From positions 1-64,000 of the forward strand of contig JAEPLP010000001.1 of assembly GCA_017644375.1 (NCBI GenBank): a DNA stretch of 64,000 bases, read 5' to 3'. How positions within the stretch are numbered: the first letter of the stretch is position 1; each line of letters starts with the position of its first letter. This stretch comes from Prochlorococcus marinus CUG1435. GTDB lineage: Bacteria; Cyanobacteriota; Cyanobacteriia; PCC-6307; Cyanobiaceae. The notes below the pieces were generated by a model, which did no database searches, was not told where the DNA came from, and saw only the letters and a program-made list of their open reading frames with translations. Shown piece by piece: positions 39,992 through 47,829 of this stretch. The position numbers and the translations under genes are program-made.

Positions 39992-41353
39992 TTACCTAAA
40001 CCAAGGAGGAATTAGAGATTCATTTTGATTTATTTCAAGTTTAGGGTTGTCATTTGTTTCTTCTAAGTTTTCTCTCTTATTAGAAGTATTAAATTTTTCA
40101 ACGGTTTTAGTGATAGTAATTTTTTGTTTGTTTTCACTACTTCCTGGAAGTGATGTTTGTTCATTGATATCAGATATTTGACTATTTCTATTGCCGGAGC
40201 CATTCCCTATTCCATTCCCAACTCCATTTCCAACTCCATTTCCAATTCCATTTCCAATTCCATTTCCAATTCCATTTCCAATTCCATTCCCAATTCCATT
40301 TCCAATTCCATTTCCAATTCCATTTCCAATTCCATTTCCAATTCCATTACCTCCAATTCCATTACCTCCGATTCCATTACCAACTCCATTTCCAATTCCA
40401 TTCCCAATTCCATTCCCAATTCCATTTCCAATTCCATTTCCAATTCCATTTCCAATTCCATTTCCAATTCCATTACCTCCAATTCCATTACCTCCAATTC
40501 CATTACCTCCGATTCCATTACCTCCGATTCCATTACCTCCGATTCCATTACCTCCAATTCCATTACCAACTCCATTCCCAATTCCATTTCCAATTCCATT
40601 TCCAATTCCATTCCCAATTCCATTTCCAATTCCATTTCCAATTCCATTCCCAATTCCATTACCTCCAATTCCATTACCTCCGATTCCATTACCTCCGATT
40701 CCATTACCTATGCCATTCCCGTTTCCATTACCTATGCCATTCCCGTTTCCATTGCCAATACCTCTATTTTCTCGAGAACTGCAAGTTATATAATCTTTTT
40801 CTCCTTTATCAAATCCTGAAAATTCTTTAACTAAACTCACACCACTTGTGGGACTATAACAACCAATAACTGCACTCCCATCATCCTTATAAGTTAAGCC
40901 ATTTGGATTAGCCTTAACTAGAAACATTGAACCCTCTTCCTCGCTAAAAGTTGAGGAAATCTCAATTTTGTAATTACCAGATGGCGAGAAAAAATTAATA
41001 TCATCTCTTTCAACAGGCGTAGCTCTCAAATCCTTACAAGATAATCTTCCATATATGTCAACATCATTCGCATTACATTTTTTTAAACTTGTAAATTTTA
41101 TTAATTCGCGGATAGATGAAGGTAAATAAGCATATAAGCCATAATTTGATTTTGCAGCTTTGAGCATTGAATTTACAATTAAGGTAGCTTCTTTTTGTCG
41201 GGCTTTATTTTGTGAATAATTGAATATAGGGACCACTATCGAACCGGTAATGCCAAGTAGAGTTATTACAAGTATGAACTCTATATACGTAAACCCGTTA
41301 ATTTTTGAGTTCTTATTTAAAAAGTATTTATTAGTTTTATTTATAATTTTCAA
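39992..41353 (-). CDS. Pilin paralogue with a 191-residue Gly/Ile/Asn repeat, 453 aa
   Basis: The leader of 20 residues ends SKING before FTYIEFILVITLLGITGSIV (Glu at +5). Residues 41-190 follow the major pilin closely in plan (KARQKEATLIVNSMLKAAKS, NPNGLTYKDDGSAVIGCY). Residues 198-388 are only repeats of GIGN and GGNGI with a few Val or Ser. A polar tail of 65 residues closes the protein (ends LIPPWFR). The repeat has no charge and may form a stiff poly-Gly-type helix or sheet that extends from the pilus. Its length may differ among strains because of DNA slippage. It is upstream of the SdrB-type gene in the same direction. Confidence 0.85.
   Translation of the reverse strand: MKIINKTNKYFLNKNSKINGFTYIEFILVITLLGITGSIVVPIFNYSQNKARQKEATLIVNSMLKAAKSNYGLYAYLPSSIRELIKFTSLKKCNANDVDIYGRLSCKDLRATPVERDDINFFSPSGNYKIEISSTFSEEEGSMFLVKANPNGLTYKDDGSAVIGCYSPTSGVSLVKEFSGFDKGEKDYITCSSRENRGIGNGNGNGIGNGNGNGIGNGIGGNGIGGNGIGGNGIGNGIGNGIGNGIGNGIGNGIGNGIGNGVGNGIGGNGIGGNGIGGNGIGGNGIGGNGIGGNGIGNGIGNGIGNGIGNGIGNGIGNGIGNGVGNGIGGNGIGGNGIGNGIGNGIGNGIGNGIGNGIGNGIGNGIGNGIGNGVGNGVGNGIGNGSGNRNSQISDINEQTSLPGSSENKQKITITKTVEKFNTSNKRENLEETNDNPKLEINQNESLIPPWFR
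40190..40762 (-). repeat. 12/15-bp coding minisatellite of the repeat pilin
   Basis: On the coding strand, GGAATTGGAAAT (12 bp; Gly-Ile-Gly-Asn) and GGAGGTAATGGAATT (15 bp; Gly-Gly-Asn-Gly-Ile) units alternate in blocks for about 570 bp. All units keep the reading frame. Long near-identical blocks make replication slippage and misassembly likely. Confidence 0.95.
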
Positions 41354-41363
41354 AATTAAATTT

Positions 41364-42179
41364 TTAGATTTCTGTAAAAAATGCTCTCAATATTAAAGGA
41401 GCCACTGAAATTGACTTTATATCTTTCCCATCACCATAGACCTCCAAATTTCTCTGAGATTTTATATTGATAGTACCTTTTGTATCTTTGTTTAAGGTAA
41501 TTGGAGGAGATAATTCTACATTGTAAAAAAGAAATTTTATTTTTTCTCCATAAGTTTCTATATAATTTTCATTTAAACCAATTGCAGTTAATTTATATCC
41601 GTTATAGTTCAAATCACATCTTGAGAAAGTCCCGCCATTATTATCGCAGTATTTATTATCTAAATTGTTTAGACCCCGCCAATTTTTTAGTTTTTCGCTA
41701 AACTTTCCCGGAACTTTGAAATTATCTTTTACTTTGAAAACATTTTTAGGGCCTTTTCTTCCAGTGATCCATGAATAATCATTTGAGGTGAATTTTCCTG
41801 AAACAGTAAATTTATTTTTAAAAATAATGGAAATATATTTATATTCTCTATTGTCAAGCGTGTTGTCAGGTATTTTTAATTTCAAGTCATTTGTTAAGTT
41901 TAATTTGCTGGAATTATTTGTCTTGTCAAACAAACTTAAGCATAATGAGCCTGCATAATCTGGAGTAGTCCTGAAATCTGGAAATGGATTTTTCGAACAA
42001 ATATCTAATTTTTGAATTTCTACCTTGTAAGATGAGGCTTTTATGAGACAAGGGGGGCCTTTAGGAACTTGACTTTTACAATTTAAAATTGTTGCTGATG
42101 AGTATAAAGGGTTTATACGCAAAGAAGTAAAACTTATTAAATAAGCTATTAAAAAATATGATAATTTATTTCTTTTCAT
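41364..42179 (-). CDS. Secreted protein of unknown function, 271 aa
   Basis: Signal peptide MKRNKLSYFLIAYLISFTSL with cleavage near residue 28. The mature part is Lys/Asn/Ser-rich beta-type with several Cys (ILNCKSQVPKGPPCLIKASS; SLCLSLFDK; YCDNNGGTFSRCDLNYNGY). It stands 10 bases upstream of the repeat-pilin gene in the same direction, so it probably belongs to the pilus operon as an accessory exported factor. No family was recognised. Confidence 0.65.
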   Translation of the reverse strand: MKRNKLSYFLIAYLISFTSLRINPLYSSATILNCKSQVPKGPPCLIKASSYKVEIQKLDICSKNPFPDFRTTPDYAGSLCLSLFDKTNNSSKLNLTNDLKLKIPDNTLDNREYKYISIIFKNKFTVSGKFTSNDYSWITGRKGPKNVFKVKDNFKVPGKFSEKLKNWRGLNNLDNKYCDNNGGTFSRCDLNYNGYKLTAIGLNENYIETYGEKIKFLFYNVELSPPITLNKDTKGTINIKSQRNLEVYGDGKDIKSISVAPLILRAFFTEI

Positions 42180-42223
42180 GATTTAAAACTTTTCAATTTT
42201 AATTTCTTTTCAAATTTATTTGA

Positions 42224-42673
42224 TTATTTTATACCTAATTTTGGATCAATCCAAAAACATTTTGACTTGAATATAAAATAATTTTTGTTTTCTATTATCT
42301 CAAATGTCTTTTTAGATAATCTTTTTATATTAATAATGTGTTTAATTTTTCTATCATTTTTTGAAGAATCATGATCATATTCAATTGTAGTGATTATTAA
42401 TTTGTTATTCATAAGTTTTGAATAAAATTCAGTTGAATCTTCACTAAAATATCCTGATTCGAATCTTTCATTTTTCAGGAAAAATTCGTCTTTTATATGA
42501 TCATAAAAGTATAAATAACCATTATTTCTATTAAAAATATAATCATTATATTTTTTTTCTTTTATATTTGATTCGCATCTTAATGCTTGAAAACTCCTAA
42601 ATATTATTGGATTATTTTTTGAACATCCTATTACAAAAAATATAAAGAATAAGCATAATTTATTTCTTACCAT
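42224..42673 (-). CDS. Small lipoprotein, 149 aa
   Basis: Starting at ATG 42671-42673 gives MVRNKLCLFFIFFVIGCSKN: a lipoprotein signal with the lipobox VIGC. The mature protein is about 130 residues, Asn/Lys/Phe-rich, with three Cys and a beta-like pattern (YNDYIFNRNNGYLYFYDHIK). It lies 44 bases upstream of the 271-aa gene on the same strand. Function unknown; PilF or PilP relation is not supported. Confidence 0.65.
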   Translation of the reverse strand: MVRNKLCLFFIFFVIGCSKNNPIIFRSFQALRCESNIKEKKYNDYIFNRNNGYLYFYDHIKDEFFLKNERFESGYFSEDSTEFYSKLMNNKLIITTIEYDHDSSKNDRKIKHIINIKRLSKKTFEIIENKNYFIFKSKCFWIDPKLGIK

Positions 42674-42718
42674 AATTTTCAAGAAATACGTTAAATGACT
42701 TCTCAAGAAGTTAATCTT

Positions 42719-42952
42719 TTAAGCTACCTGATCTATTTCATTTATCTTAATCCAACCCTCTTCCTCAAGCATTGTCAGTTTTTTTTGAGCTCTTTTTGTT
42801 GTTAGTCTTTTCTTAAAAATTAACTGCTTATTATTCGATTTAACAATTTCCCAATAAGCTACAAAACCTTCATTTAAAGGGTTATTTACATCGCTTTCAA
42901 AAACCACTAAGTTGCTCTTATCTTTATTTATTAGAGAAACTTTTGGATACAT
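42719..42952 (-). CDS. DUF1651 family protein, 77 aa
   Basis: The start is placed at MYPKVSLINKDKSNLVVFES, which matches the usual DUF1651 opening; an in-frame ATG 11 codons upstream (42985) is an alternative. The C-terminal EEEGWIKI is the typical end. It resembles the proteins at 15317 and 55851 in plan. The function of the family is unknown. Confidence 0.75.
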   Translation of the reverse strand: MYPKVSLINKDKSNLVVFESDVNNPLNEGFVAYWEIVKSNNKQLIFKKRLTTKRAQKKLTMLEEEGWIKINEIDQVA

Positions 42953-43266
42953 CAAAACATGAAAATATCTAATTTCAGTTAACAACCTGATTTTGTTGTG
43001 TCAAGGAAAAACCTTCCGAAACTTGAAAATATTATTTAAAAATAATAATTTATATAGTAAGAACCTACTTTAAAAAGAAGTATCAAATTTACAGTGCTTT
43101 CAGAGAGATTATTCCTTTTTCTTTCTTCTCACTCAAGCATTATATACATTTTAAAATTTAATTGTTGGTCCTCTATCCGTATATATTTGTACCTCAAACC
43201 GTACATATTTTATAGACAATTGCTTATCTTACTTAGTTAGAACTAGTGGTAGTTGACATAAGTCAA

Positions 43267-43452
43267 ATGCCTTCAACACCGATCAAATCTTGTAATAAAT
43301 ATGTGTTGAGTTACAAAGATTCATTAAACAATACACATCAAGTCGGCTTCTATGCTCGCGATGCATACGATTGCCTTATGCTTGCGAGAGAATTTAACTC
43401 TTATGTGCATGACCATCCAGGGTCTGTAATCAGAATCCAACAAAAATTTTGA
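43267..43452 (+). CDS. Small conserved-type protein, 61 aa
   Basis: ATG at 43267 chosen over a GTG at 43246. MPSTPIKSCNKYVLSYKDSL, then HQVGFYARDAYDCLMLAREF and HPGSVIRIQQKF; it looks like a compact alpha/beta domain. A paired upstream sequence (CCGTATATATTTGTACCTCA and, 23 bases later, CCGTACATATTTTATAGAC) may be its promoter. A 54-aa gene follows after 11 bases. Function unknown. Confidence 0.65.
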   Translation: MPSTPIKSCNKYVLSYKDSLNNTHQVGFYARDAYDCLMLAREFNSYVHDHPGSVIRIQQKF

Positions 43453-43463
43453 GGAAATTAATC

Positions 43464-43628
43464 ATGAATTTGAAAAGATCAACAATTTTAATTCAAAATA
43501 AAAACTTAATAAATCTTAAAAATAAAAAAGAATATCCAACTATTGCAGATCTAATGAATGAACAGAAAGTAACAAGTTATGAAGCGAATTCAGTTCACTA
43601 TAGAAGAGATTTAGATTCTCTTGGTTAG
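43464..43628 (+). CDS. Small basic protein, 54 aa
   Basis: It starts MNLKRSTILIQNKNLINLKN and continues YPTIADLMNEQKVTSYEANS, ending VHYRRDLDSLG. GAGG lies 10 bases before the ATG. It is probably co-transcribed with the 61-aa gene upstream. Function unknown. Confidence 0.55.
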   Translation: MNLKRSTILIQNKNLINLKNKKEYPTIADLMNEQKVTSYEANSVHYRRDLDSLG

Positions 43629-43931
43629 TTTTTAAATTCCTAATCAGTTATGAATTTTTAAAATTACCATTATCAACCCTTAATTAAGAAAGAATACAAA
43701 TGGATTACACCAAAGGGTTGTAACAGGAGTGCTCAATCCTAAATTGAATCTCATAAAGTTTCCATGGATGAAGACAAGAACGGTACAATTCCAACTCAAG
43801 ATTTATTACTCCTCTATATAATCTTAATGCAGACCACATTTATTGATTATCAGCCTAGAATTTTATTCATAACAAAGAAAGATCTATCCCTCTTTGTTAG
43901 ATAGACAGTTAATCAGTTAAAAGATTAAGTT
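43629..43931. other. Gene-free interval
   Basis: 303 bp without a convincing frame, hairpin or repeat. Confidence 0.55.
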
Positions 43932-44243
43932 TTAGCGCGAGGCGGCTTCAATTTCTTTATGGACCGAGAGAAATTCTTGATCTGTTAAAACTGGTGTAAC
44001 TTCAATTTCTACACCAAAATTATCGACCCAAATATTACTCCATTTCCAAATGTTCTGATGGTTTGAAGATTCAACTATTGCCCAACCGTTGGCTCCTTCA
44101 GGATTTACTACTCGATTAATAACTTTAAAGCCATCAAATTCATCACCTTCGCATCCTCCTTCCACAAAACCCGCGAAAGCTTCTGCCCCTTGCATATGGC
44201 TTTCTTGATCTGGGAATTGCCAGTGAACTATGTATGTTTGCAT
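43932..44243 (-). CDS. DUF3303-like protein, 103 aa
   Basis: ATG at 44241-44243 (MQTYIVHWQFPDQESHMQGA). The chain has the dimeric ferredoxin-like plan of DUF3303: a first strand TYIVHWQFP, a helix, GFKVINRVVNPEGANGWAIV and a C-terminal helix with EVTPVLTDQEF. The family is common in marine picocyanobacteria and uncharacterised. Confidence 0.75.
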   Translation of the reverse strand: MQTYIVHWQFPDQESHMQGAEAFAGFVEGGCEGDEFDGFKVINRVVNPEGANGWAIVESSNHQNIWKWSNIWVDNFGVEIEVTPVLTDQEFLSVHKEIEAASR

Positions 44244-44374
44244 GAATAAAATAATTTTTTTAATTATCAATTATCGCATTTAAAAAATAAATAAAAAGTC
44301 TTTAAACACTAATTAAAAAGGGCTTAAGCCTAAAAGGAAAAATAGCAAAAAAAAAGACTCTTACGAGCCTAGGT

Positions 44375-44423
44375 GATGGGGACTCCTATAATGACAAATT
44401 AAACAGAAACATACAACCCCATC
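44375..44423 (+). other. Hairpin in a gene-free stretch, possible small RNA
   Basis: GATGGGG (44375-44381) pairs with CCCCATC (44417-44423) around a loop of about 35 bases that contains CCTATAATGACAAAT and ACAGAAACAT. There is no reading frame over 44271-44545. The exposed loop is reminiscent of cyanobacterial regulatory RNAs, but no family can be named. Confidence 0.35.
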
Positions 44424-44545
44424 AATAGGTAATTTTAAATGCTTACAAACACCATATGTAGTGCTTGGATTTTACAAAAGGCTGGGGAATGGGGATTATC
44501 CCGCTTTTTAAAATTTATTTTTGGGGAAGCTAACAATATTTTTTT

Positions 44546-44809
44546 CTGGAAAAGTTTACTTTAATCATTAACGACAAATATAGGTTTAAAGTGTTTGAAC
44601 CTTTTGAAGATAATACAAAGCCCTCTTGCATCTTTAATGCAAATTTTATTTCTTAAGGTTGTATTTATAAGCGATCAAGAAAGCCAGTTATGAAAGGCTC
44701 TAGGGTTGAATCTATCGAAGAAGCAAGAAACGAATATAAAAAACTTTTAGAGGAAGGGTGGGAAAAAACTTATAGATTCAAAAGTTTTTTTAGAAAAAAT
44801 GGTGAATAG
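44546..44809 (+). pseudogene. DUF1651 pseudogene (start codon lost, one internal stop)
   Basis: The frame LEKFTLIINDKYRFKVFEPF aligns end to end with the intact protein at 15317 (MEKFILINKDKSRIKVFEPF), including CIYKRSRKPVMKGSRVES and EEGWEKTYRFKSFF. The expected ATG is CTG at 44546, and a TAA interrupts the middle (FIS*GCIYK). So this is a recent decay product of a close relative of the cassette E9 gene. Confidence 0.85.
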
Positions 44810-44878
44810 GTCCTTTACCTAAAATTTGACATTATTTAAAATTAATTGCTAGATAAGCTTCAGAATGGAAGATTGAAC

Positions 44879-45046
44879 ATGAAAAATGACATTTATTCAA
44901 ATATTAAAGATTCAGATGCTTTGGAAAGTTTTTTTGAATGTATAATTTCTTGTAGCATCAATAGTGAGGGAGTAGATTGCGCAACAGCATGATATGTAAA
45001 ACATTTAGAACCAAACAATATCGATTACCCTCTAAAATTTTCATAA
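44879..45046 (+). pseudogene. Small Cys-containing protein with an internal TGA, 55 codons
   Basis: MKNDIYSNIKDSDALESFFE, then CIISCSINSEGVDCATA, TGA, and YVKHLEPNNIDYPLKFS to the stop at 45044. Both sides of the TGA look like one protein in one frame. The TGA stands where a Cys (TGT or TGC) would continue a C-x3-C, C-x3-C spacing. A nonsense mutation is most likely; selenocysteine has no support. Confidence 0.6.
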
Positions 45047-45079
45047 GCAAAGCTTATTGATAATTGTTATATTTTATTG

Positions 45080-45193
45080 ATGTTATTCCCACCTCCTCAA
45101 GTTATTTTTGGTTTATTGCTTTTATCTATAGCAGTAGTTCTTATCTGGGATATTAGATACAATCCTTTTGGAGAAGACGAAGACGGAATTTAA
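45080..45193 (+). CDS. 37-aa single-helix membrane protein
   Basis: MLFPPPQVIFGLLLLSIAVV followed by LIWDIRYNPFGEDEDGI: one helix and an acidic tail. It converges with the 38-aa gene on the other strand, 3 bases apart. Function unknown. Confidence 0.5.
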   Translation: MLFPPPQVIFGLLLLSIAVVLIWDIRYNPFGEDEDGI

Positions 45194-45196
45194 TCT

Positions 45197-45313
45197 TCAA
45201 CTAGGAAGTTGATTTGTAGGTGGTGCGTGAAATTGCCGTTTCTTTCTTTTGAGTCTTTTGTAAGCGACTAAAAGACCTAATAATAACAATGTAATAGCTA
45301 TTGAGTTAATCAT
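45197..45313 (-). CDS. 38-aa single-helix membrane protein
   Basis: MINSIAITLLLLGLLVAYKR and a strongly basic tail (LKRKKRQFHAPPTNQLPS). Function unknown. Confidence 0.5.
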   Translation of the reverse strand: MINSIAITLLLLGLLVAYKRLKRKKRQFHAPPTNQLPS

Positions 45314-45491
45314 ATAGGTTAGTTTTATATATATATAAACAAATATGTTCAAAATATCAATGACTAAATTTATTTTTTCAGATAGTGATTAATTATGGAC
45401 TAATTTTTAATATTTAGCTTTTTCATTAGGTACCTAAAACAACCAAAAGAGAGTGCTTATCTGACCAAAAGTAATTGCTATGCAATAAGAA

Positions 45492-45596
45492 TCACTTTTT
45501 CTTATTTCTCATTTGATATTGCAGAACAGCTTTAAGATGTTGTACTTCTTTTTCTAAAGTCTCAATTCTTTTTTCTAGTTCTTCATTAGTTGGCAT
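45492..45596 (-). CDS. 34-aa coiled-coil peptide
   Basis: MPTNEELEKRIETLEKEVQH with regular heptad Leu/Ile positions and a basic end. It probably forms a small coiled coil. The frame is short, but the composition is convincingly protein-like. Confidence 0.5.
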   Translation of the reverse strand: MPTNEELEKRIETLEKEVQHLKAVLQYQMRNKKK

Positions 45597-45741
45597 ATAT
45601 GTAAGAGATAAATTCCTTGATATTTATACCATTAAAAAAGCGACTTGTTACCTATGTTAATTTTCTAATAAGTAATAGAACCTATTGATGGGAATAATCT
45701 CTCTAGATAAATTATGCAGAGTATAAATTTAGGGGTAATTT

Positions 45742-45885
45742 ATGAGTGGAGATTATGAGACACTAGAAATAAATCAACCTAAAATTACATATTTTCAGAA
45801 AAGATCCGAAAATAATACAGAATGGTTAGATGAATTAATCAACCAAATTGAAGATATGAAAAACAATATATCCAAATCTTCTTAA
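45742..45885 (+). CDS. 47-aa hypothetical protein, first of a compact unit
   Basis: MSGDYETLEINQPKITYFQK, acidic, with a C-terminal amphipathic helix (WLDELINQIEDMKNNISK). Its TAA shares the last base with the next ATG, so the frames are coupled. It opens a run of five genes to 46713 that overlap or nearly touch. Confidence 0.6.
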   Translation: MSGDYETLEINQPKITYFQKRSENNTEWLDELINQIEDMKNNISKSS

Positions 45886-45998
45886 TGATCGAAAAAGAGT
45901 TGAAGGAATTAGAAGAATTTGCAAAAGAAAATGGATATAATGACGAGCTAAAAGATATATATTTAAAGGAAGTTATTGACAGAAACAAAGAATACTAA
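45885..45998 (+). CDS. 37-aa acidic helical protein
   Basis: MIEKELKELEEFAKENGYND and a second helix KDIYLKEVIDRNKEY. The ATG overlaps the previous TAA by one base, and its own TAA overlaps the next ATG by one base. Function unknown. Confidence 0.6.
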   Translation: MIEKELKELEEFAKENGYNDELKDIYLKEVIDRNKEY

Positions 45999-46228
45999 TG
46001 AGATCAAATTTTCGACCAAATATTCGACTAGCTACGAACATTCTTTTAGTTATTGGTACTTTTGCTATTGCTTTAAAAATTGCTCCAATAGCAATGGTAT
46101 ATCAGGAAAAAAATTTATGTATTAATTATTTAAAACATCAAATAGATCGAGACAAACTTATCAAAAGACTAAAATTAGTTAAACAAGCAAATCCATCTAG
46201 TATTTGTGACTCTATCCTTAAAAGTTAA
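45998..46228 (+). CDS. Small membrane-anchored protein, 76 aa
   Basis: An N-terminal helix (LATNILLVIGTFAIALKIAP) precedes a polar part with two Cys (NLCINYLKHQIDRDKLIKRL; SSICDSILKS). One-base overlap with the gene before it. It resembles the small exported proteins of picocyanobacteria with an ICDSI-like end. Function unknown. Confidence 0.65.
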   Translation: MRSNFRPNIRLATNILLVIGTFAIALKIAPIAMVYQEKNLCINYLKHQIDRDKLIKRLKLVKQANPSSICDSILKS

Positions 46229-46230
46229 AA

Positions 46231-46452
46231 ATGCGTATTATTCTTAGAAATTTTAAATTTTTTATTTTTTTATTTTTCTTATCTCTAAATTTCAATAACT
46301 ATTTTCTTGCACATATGAGGGGTACATTTCTTTCTGAGGAGGAAGCTGAAAAAAGAGCTTTAGAAATTGGTTGCGAAGGAATACATAAGAATCAAGATAA
46401 ATGGATGCCATGCAAAAACGAAAAAGAATTACATATCTATTTGAGGAAATAG
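46231..46452 (+). CDS. DUF3721-type secreted protein, 73 aa
   Basis: A signal sequence (about residues 1-28, FFIFLFFLSLNFNNYFLAH) is followed by HMRGTFLSEEEAEKRALEIG, CEGIHKNQDKWMPCKNEKEL and HIYLRK. The pattern A-E-x-x-A-x-x-x-G-C-x-G-x-H and WMPC-x-x-E is the DUF3721 signature. Two Cys may form a disulfide or hold a metal in the periplasm. The next gene starts right after the stop. Confidence 0.8.
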   Translation: MRIILRNFKFFIFLFFLSLNFNNYFLAHMRGTFLSEEEAEKRALEIGCEGIHKNQDKWMPCKNEKELHIYLRK

Positions 46453-46713
46453 ATGGAAAAATTAAAAAAAGATCAAAGAAAAATTCACAGAAAAATAACC
46501 GCAATTTCAGCAATCCCCTTACTAATTACTATTGTATCTGGGACTATTTATAGTATTCTTCAACCATTAGGAGTAGATGCTTTTTGGTTAATAAAATGGC
46601 ATACGGGTAATTTTGGCATTATTAATTTGCAACCTTTTTATTCGATATTTCTTGGTATAGCTTCAATAATCTCAATAATATCTGGCGTTAAACTATTACA
46701 AAAAAAATCTTAG
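46453..46713 (+). CDS. PepSY-type membrane helix protein, 86 aa
   Basis: MEKLKKDQRKIHRKITAISA, then IPLLITIVSGTIYSILQPLG and a second helix (FYSIFLGIASIISIISGVKL). The H-R-K-x-x-x-x-x-A-x-P-L-L-I-T-x-x-S-G pattern resembles the first segment of PepSY-associated membrane proteins. Last gene of the compact unit, translationally adjacent to the DUF3721 gene, with which it may act. Confidence 0.65.
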   Translation: MEKLKKDQRKIHRKITAISAIPLLITIVSGTIYSILQPLGVDAFWLIKWHTGNFGIINLQPFYSIFLGIASIISIISGVKLLQKKS

Positions 46714-46740
46714 ATATATTCTAAGCCAAGCAAAATCTAA

Positions 46741-46938
46741 CTAATTAATACTATTTGCGCCCCCACTTACTAAGAAAATTATCGCTCCTAGTGCCATTGT
46801 TGCTACACCCATATAAGGGTATTTCTTAATTCTTGATTTAGTAATTGGAAGCCATGAAAGGTATCTATCAGATTTATTTAATTCATTTTTTTGTCTAGGT
46901 GGCAATCCTAATTCTTCTCTTCTTTTAGCTTCGCCCAT
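46741..46938 (-). CDS. DUF2839 family protein, 65 aa
   Basis: MGEAKRREELGLPPRQKNEL is the DUF2839 N-terminal signature; one membrane helix follows near the C-terminus (YMGVATMALGAIIFLVSGGA). A second member is encoded at 49147. The family is limited to cyanobacteria and plastid-bearing relatives as far as I know; its function is unknown. Confidence 0.82.
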   Translation of the reverse strand: MGEAKRREELGLPPRQKNELNKSDRYLSWLPITKSRIKKYPYMGVATMALGAIIFLVSGGANSIN

Positions 46939-47044
46939 AATCTTAAATTTGTTTATGTATCAATATTAAAAATTATGTTCTAAACCTGCGAGTTAACTTT
47001 ATTAAAAACAGAGGTCATTTATAGATAAACAAATTATTTTAAAT

Positions 47045-47164
47045 TTATTTAGCCTTCTTTAAATATAGATTCTTTGTATTTGCCTGATCTGATGTAAATA
47101 ACAAAATTAAGATAGTTCCAACCAAAAATGAAAAAATCATTGTCAAACCAACAACTTCAACCAT
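47045..47164 (-). CDS. 39-aa single-helix membrane protein
   Basis: MVEVVGLTMIFSFLVGTILI then LLFTSDQANTKNLYLKKAK. One helix and a basic tail. Function unknown. Confidence 0.5.
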   Translation of the reverse strand: MVEVVGLTMIFSFLVGTILILLFTSDQANTKNLYLKKAK

Positions 47165-47346
47165 TTCACTAGGCAGATAATTTAGAAACATTAATGAATA
47201 GATCTCTTATCTTAAACTTAGCAATTGTATTTTTTATGTAAAGTAAGTATTCCTCCTTAAATTTCAAAAAGAACTTTCTGAGACTTTTTAATCTTTATTT
47301 ATTTTTATTTGCGGGATAAATCTACTTCTAGCCGATCACAATTTTC

Positions 47347-47637
47347 TTACTTAGCTATTCCTATTTTCTTAAGCAATTTCAGGTAAGGCAAGGCCCAATT
47401 ACCAAAGGTAAAAGAGATTGTCGTATTTTTCGGAGTTGGTAATAATGTTTTAGAACGTGTAGAGGCTAATTTAGAAAATATCTTAATAGTCTCTGCTTCT
47501 AGATTATCCATATACAATTTTTTTTGAACACCTCGATCTTTCTTTTGGGGCAAATAATTTTCTATAAACCATAAAACTTGATCTAAATTTGATTTATTGG
47601 GTAAGGTTTTAATTTGTTTATTTTTCTCTTTAAACAT
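47347..47637 (-). CDS. Hypothetical protein, 96 aa
   Basis: A basic N-terminus (MFKEKNKQIKTLPNKSNLDQ), a helix VLWFIENYLPQKKDRG and a C-terminal FTFGNWALPYLKLLKKIGIA. No membrane segment. Isolated gene, function unknown. Confidence 0.6.
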   Translation of the reverse strand: MFKEKNKQIKTLPNKSNLDQVLWFIENYLPQKKDRGVQKKLYMDNLEAETIKIFSKLASTRSKTLLPTPKNTTISFTFGNWALPYLKLLKKIGIAK

Positions 47638-47778
47638 ATTTGTTTACCTCTTAATTACTGAATTAAATTTGCCATTTATATAATTTAAATCAATAGTAAA
47701 AGCATCAAAATTATGTTGTTTTTAATAATCGATAATCGAAAAAATAAATTAATAATTACTTTGTTTTTATAAAAATAA

Positions 47779-47806
47779 AAAAAGAGAGGGCTAAAACCCC
47801 CTCTTA
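47779..47806 (-). terminator. Terminator of the 56-aa gene
   Basis: On the minus strand AGAGGG pairs with CCCTCT across a short loop and is followed by a run of T. It lies 24 bases past the stop at 47830. Confidence 0.65.
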
Positions 47807-47829
47807 ATTAATCAGTTTCAAAAAAGAAT

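Noticed and set aside
40157-40819. Long frames on the opposite strand and in other phases of the repeat tract (Ser-Ile-Ser-Asn, Pro-Phe-Pro-Ile and Met-Glu-Leu repeats)
   Set aside because: They are products of the 12/15-bp minisatellite read in other frames. The minus-strand pilin frame has a prepilin signal and a conserved pilin domain, so it is the real gene.
44879-45046. Selenocysteine at the internal TGA
   Set aside because: No SECIS-like hairpin is apparent after the TGA and no selenocysteine machinery is known to me in this group; a nonsense mutation is simpler.
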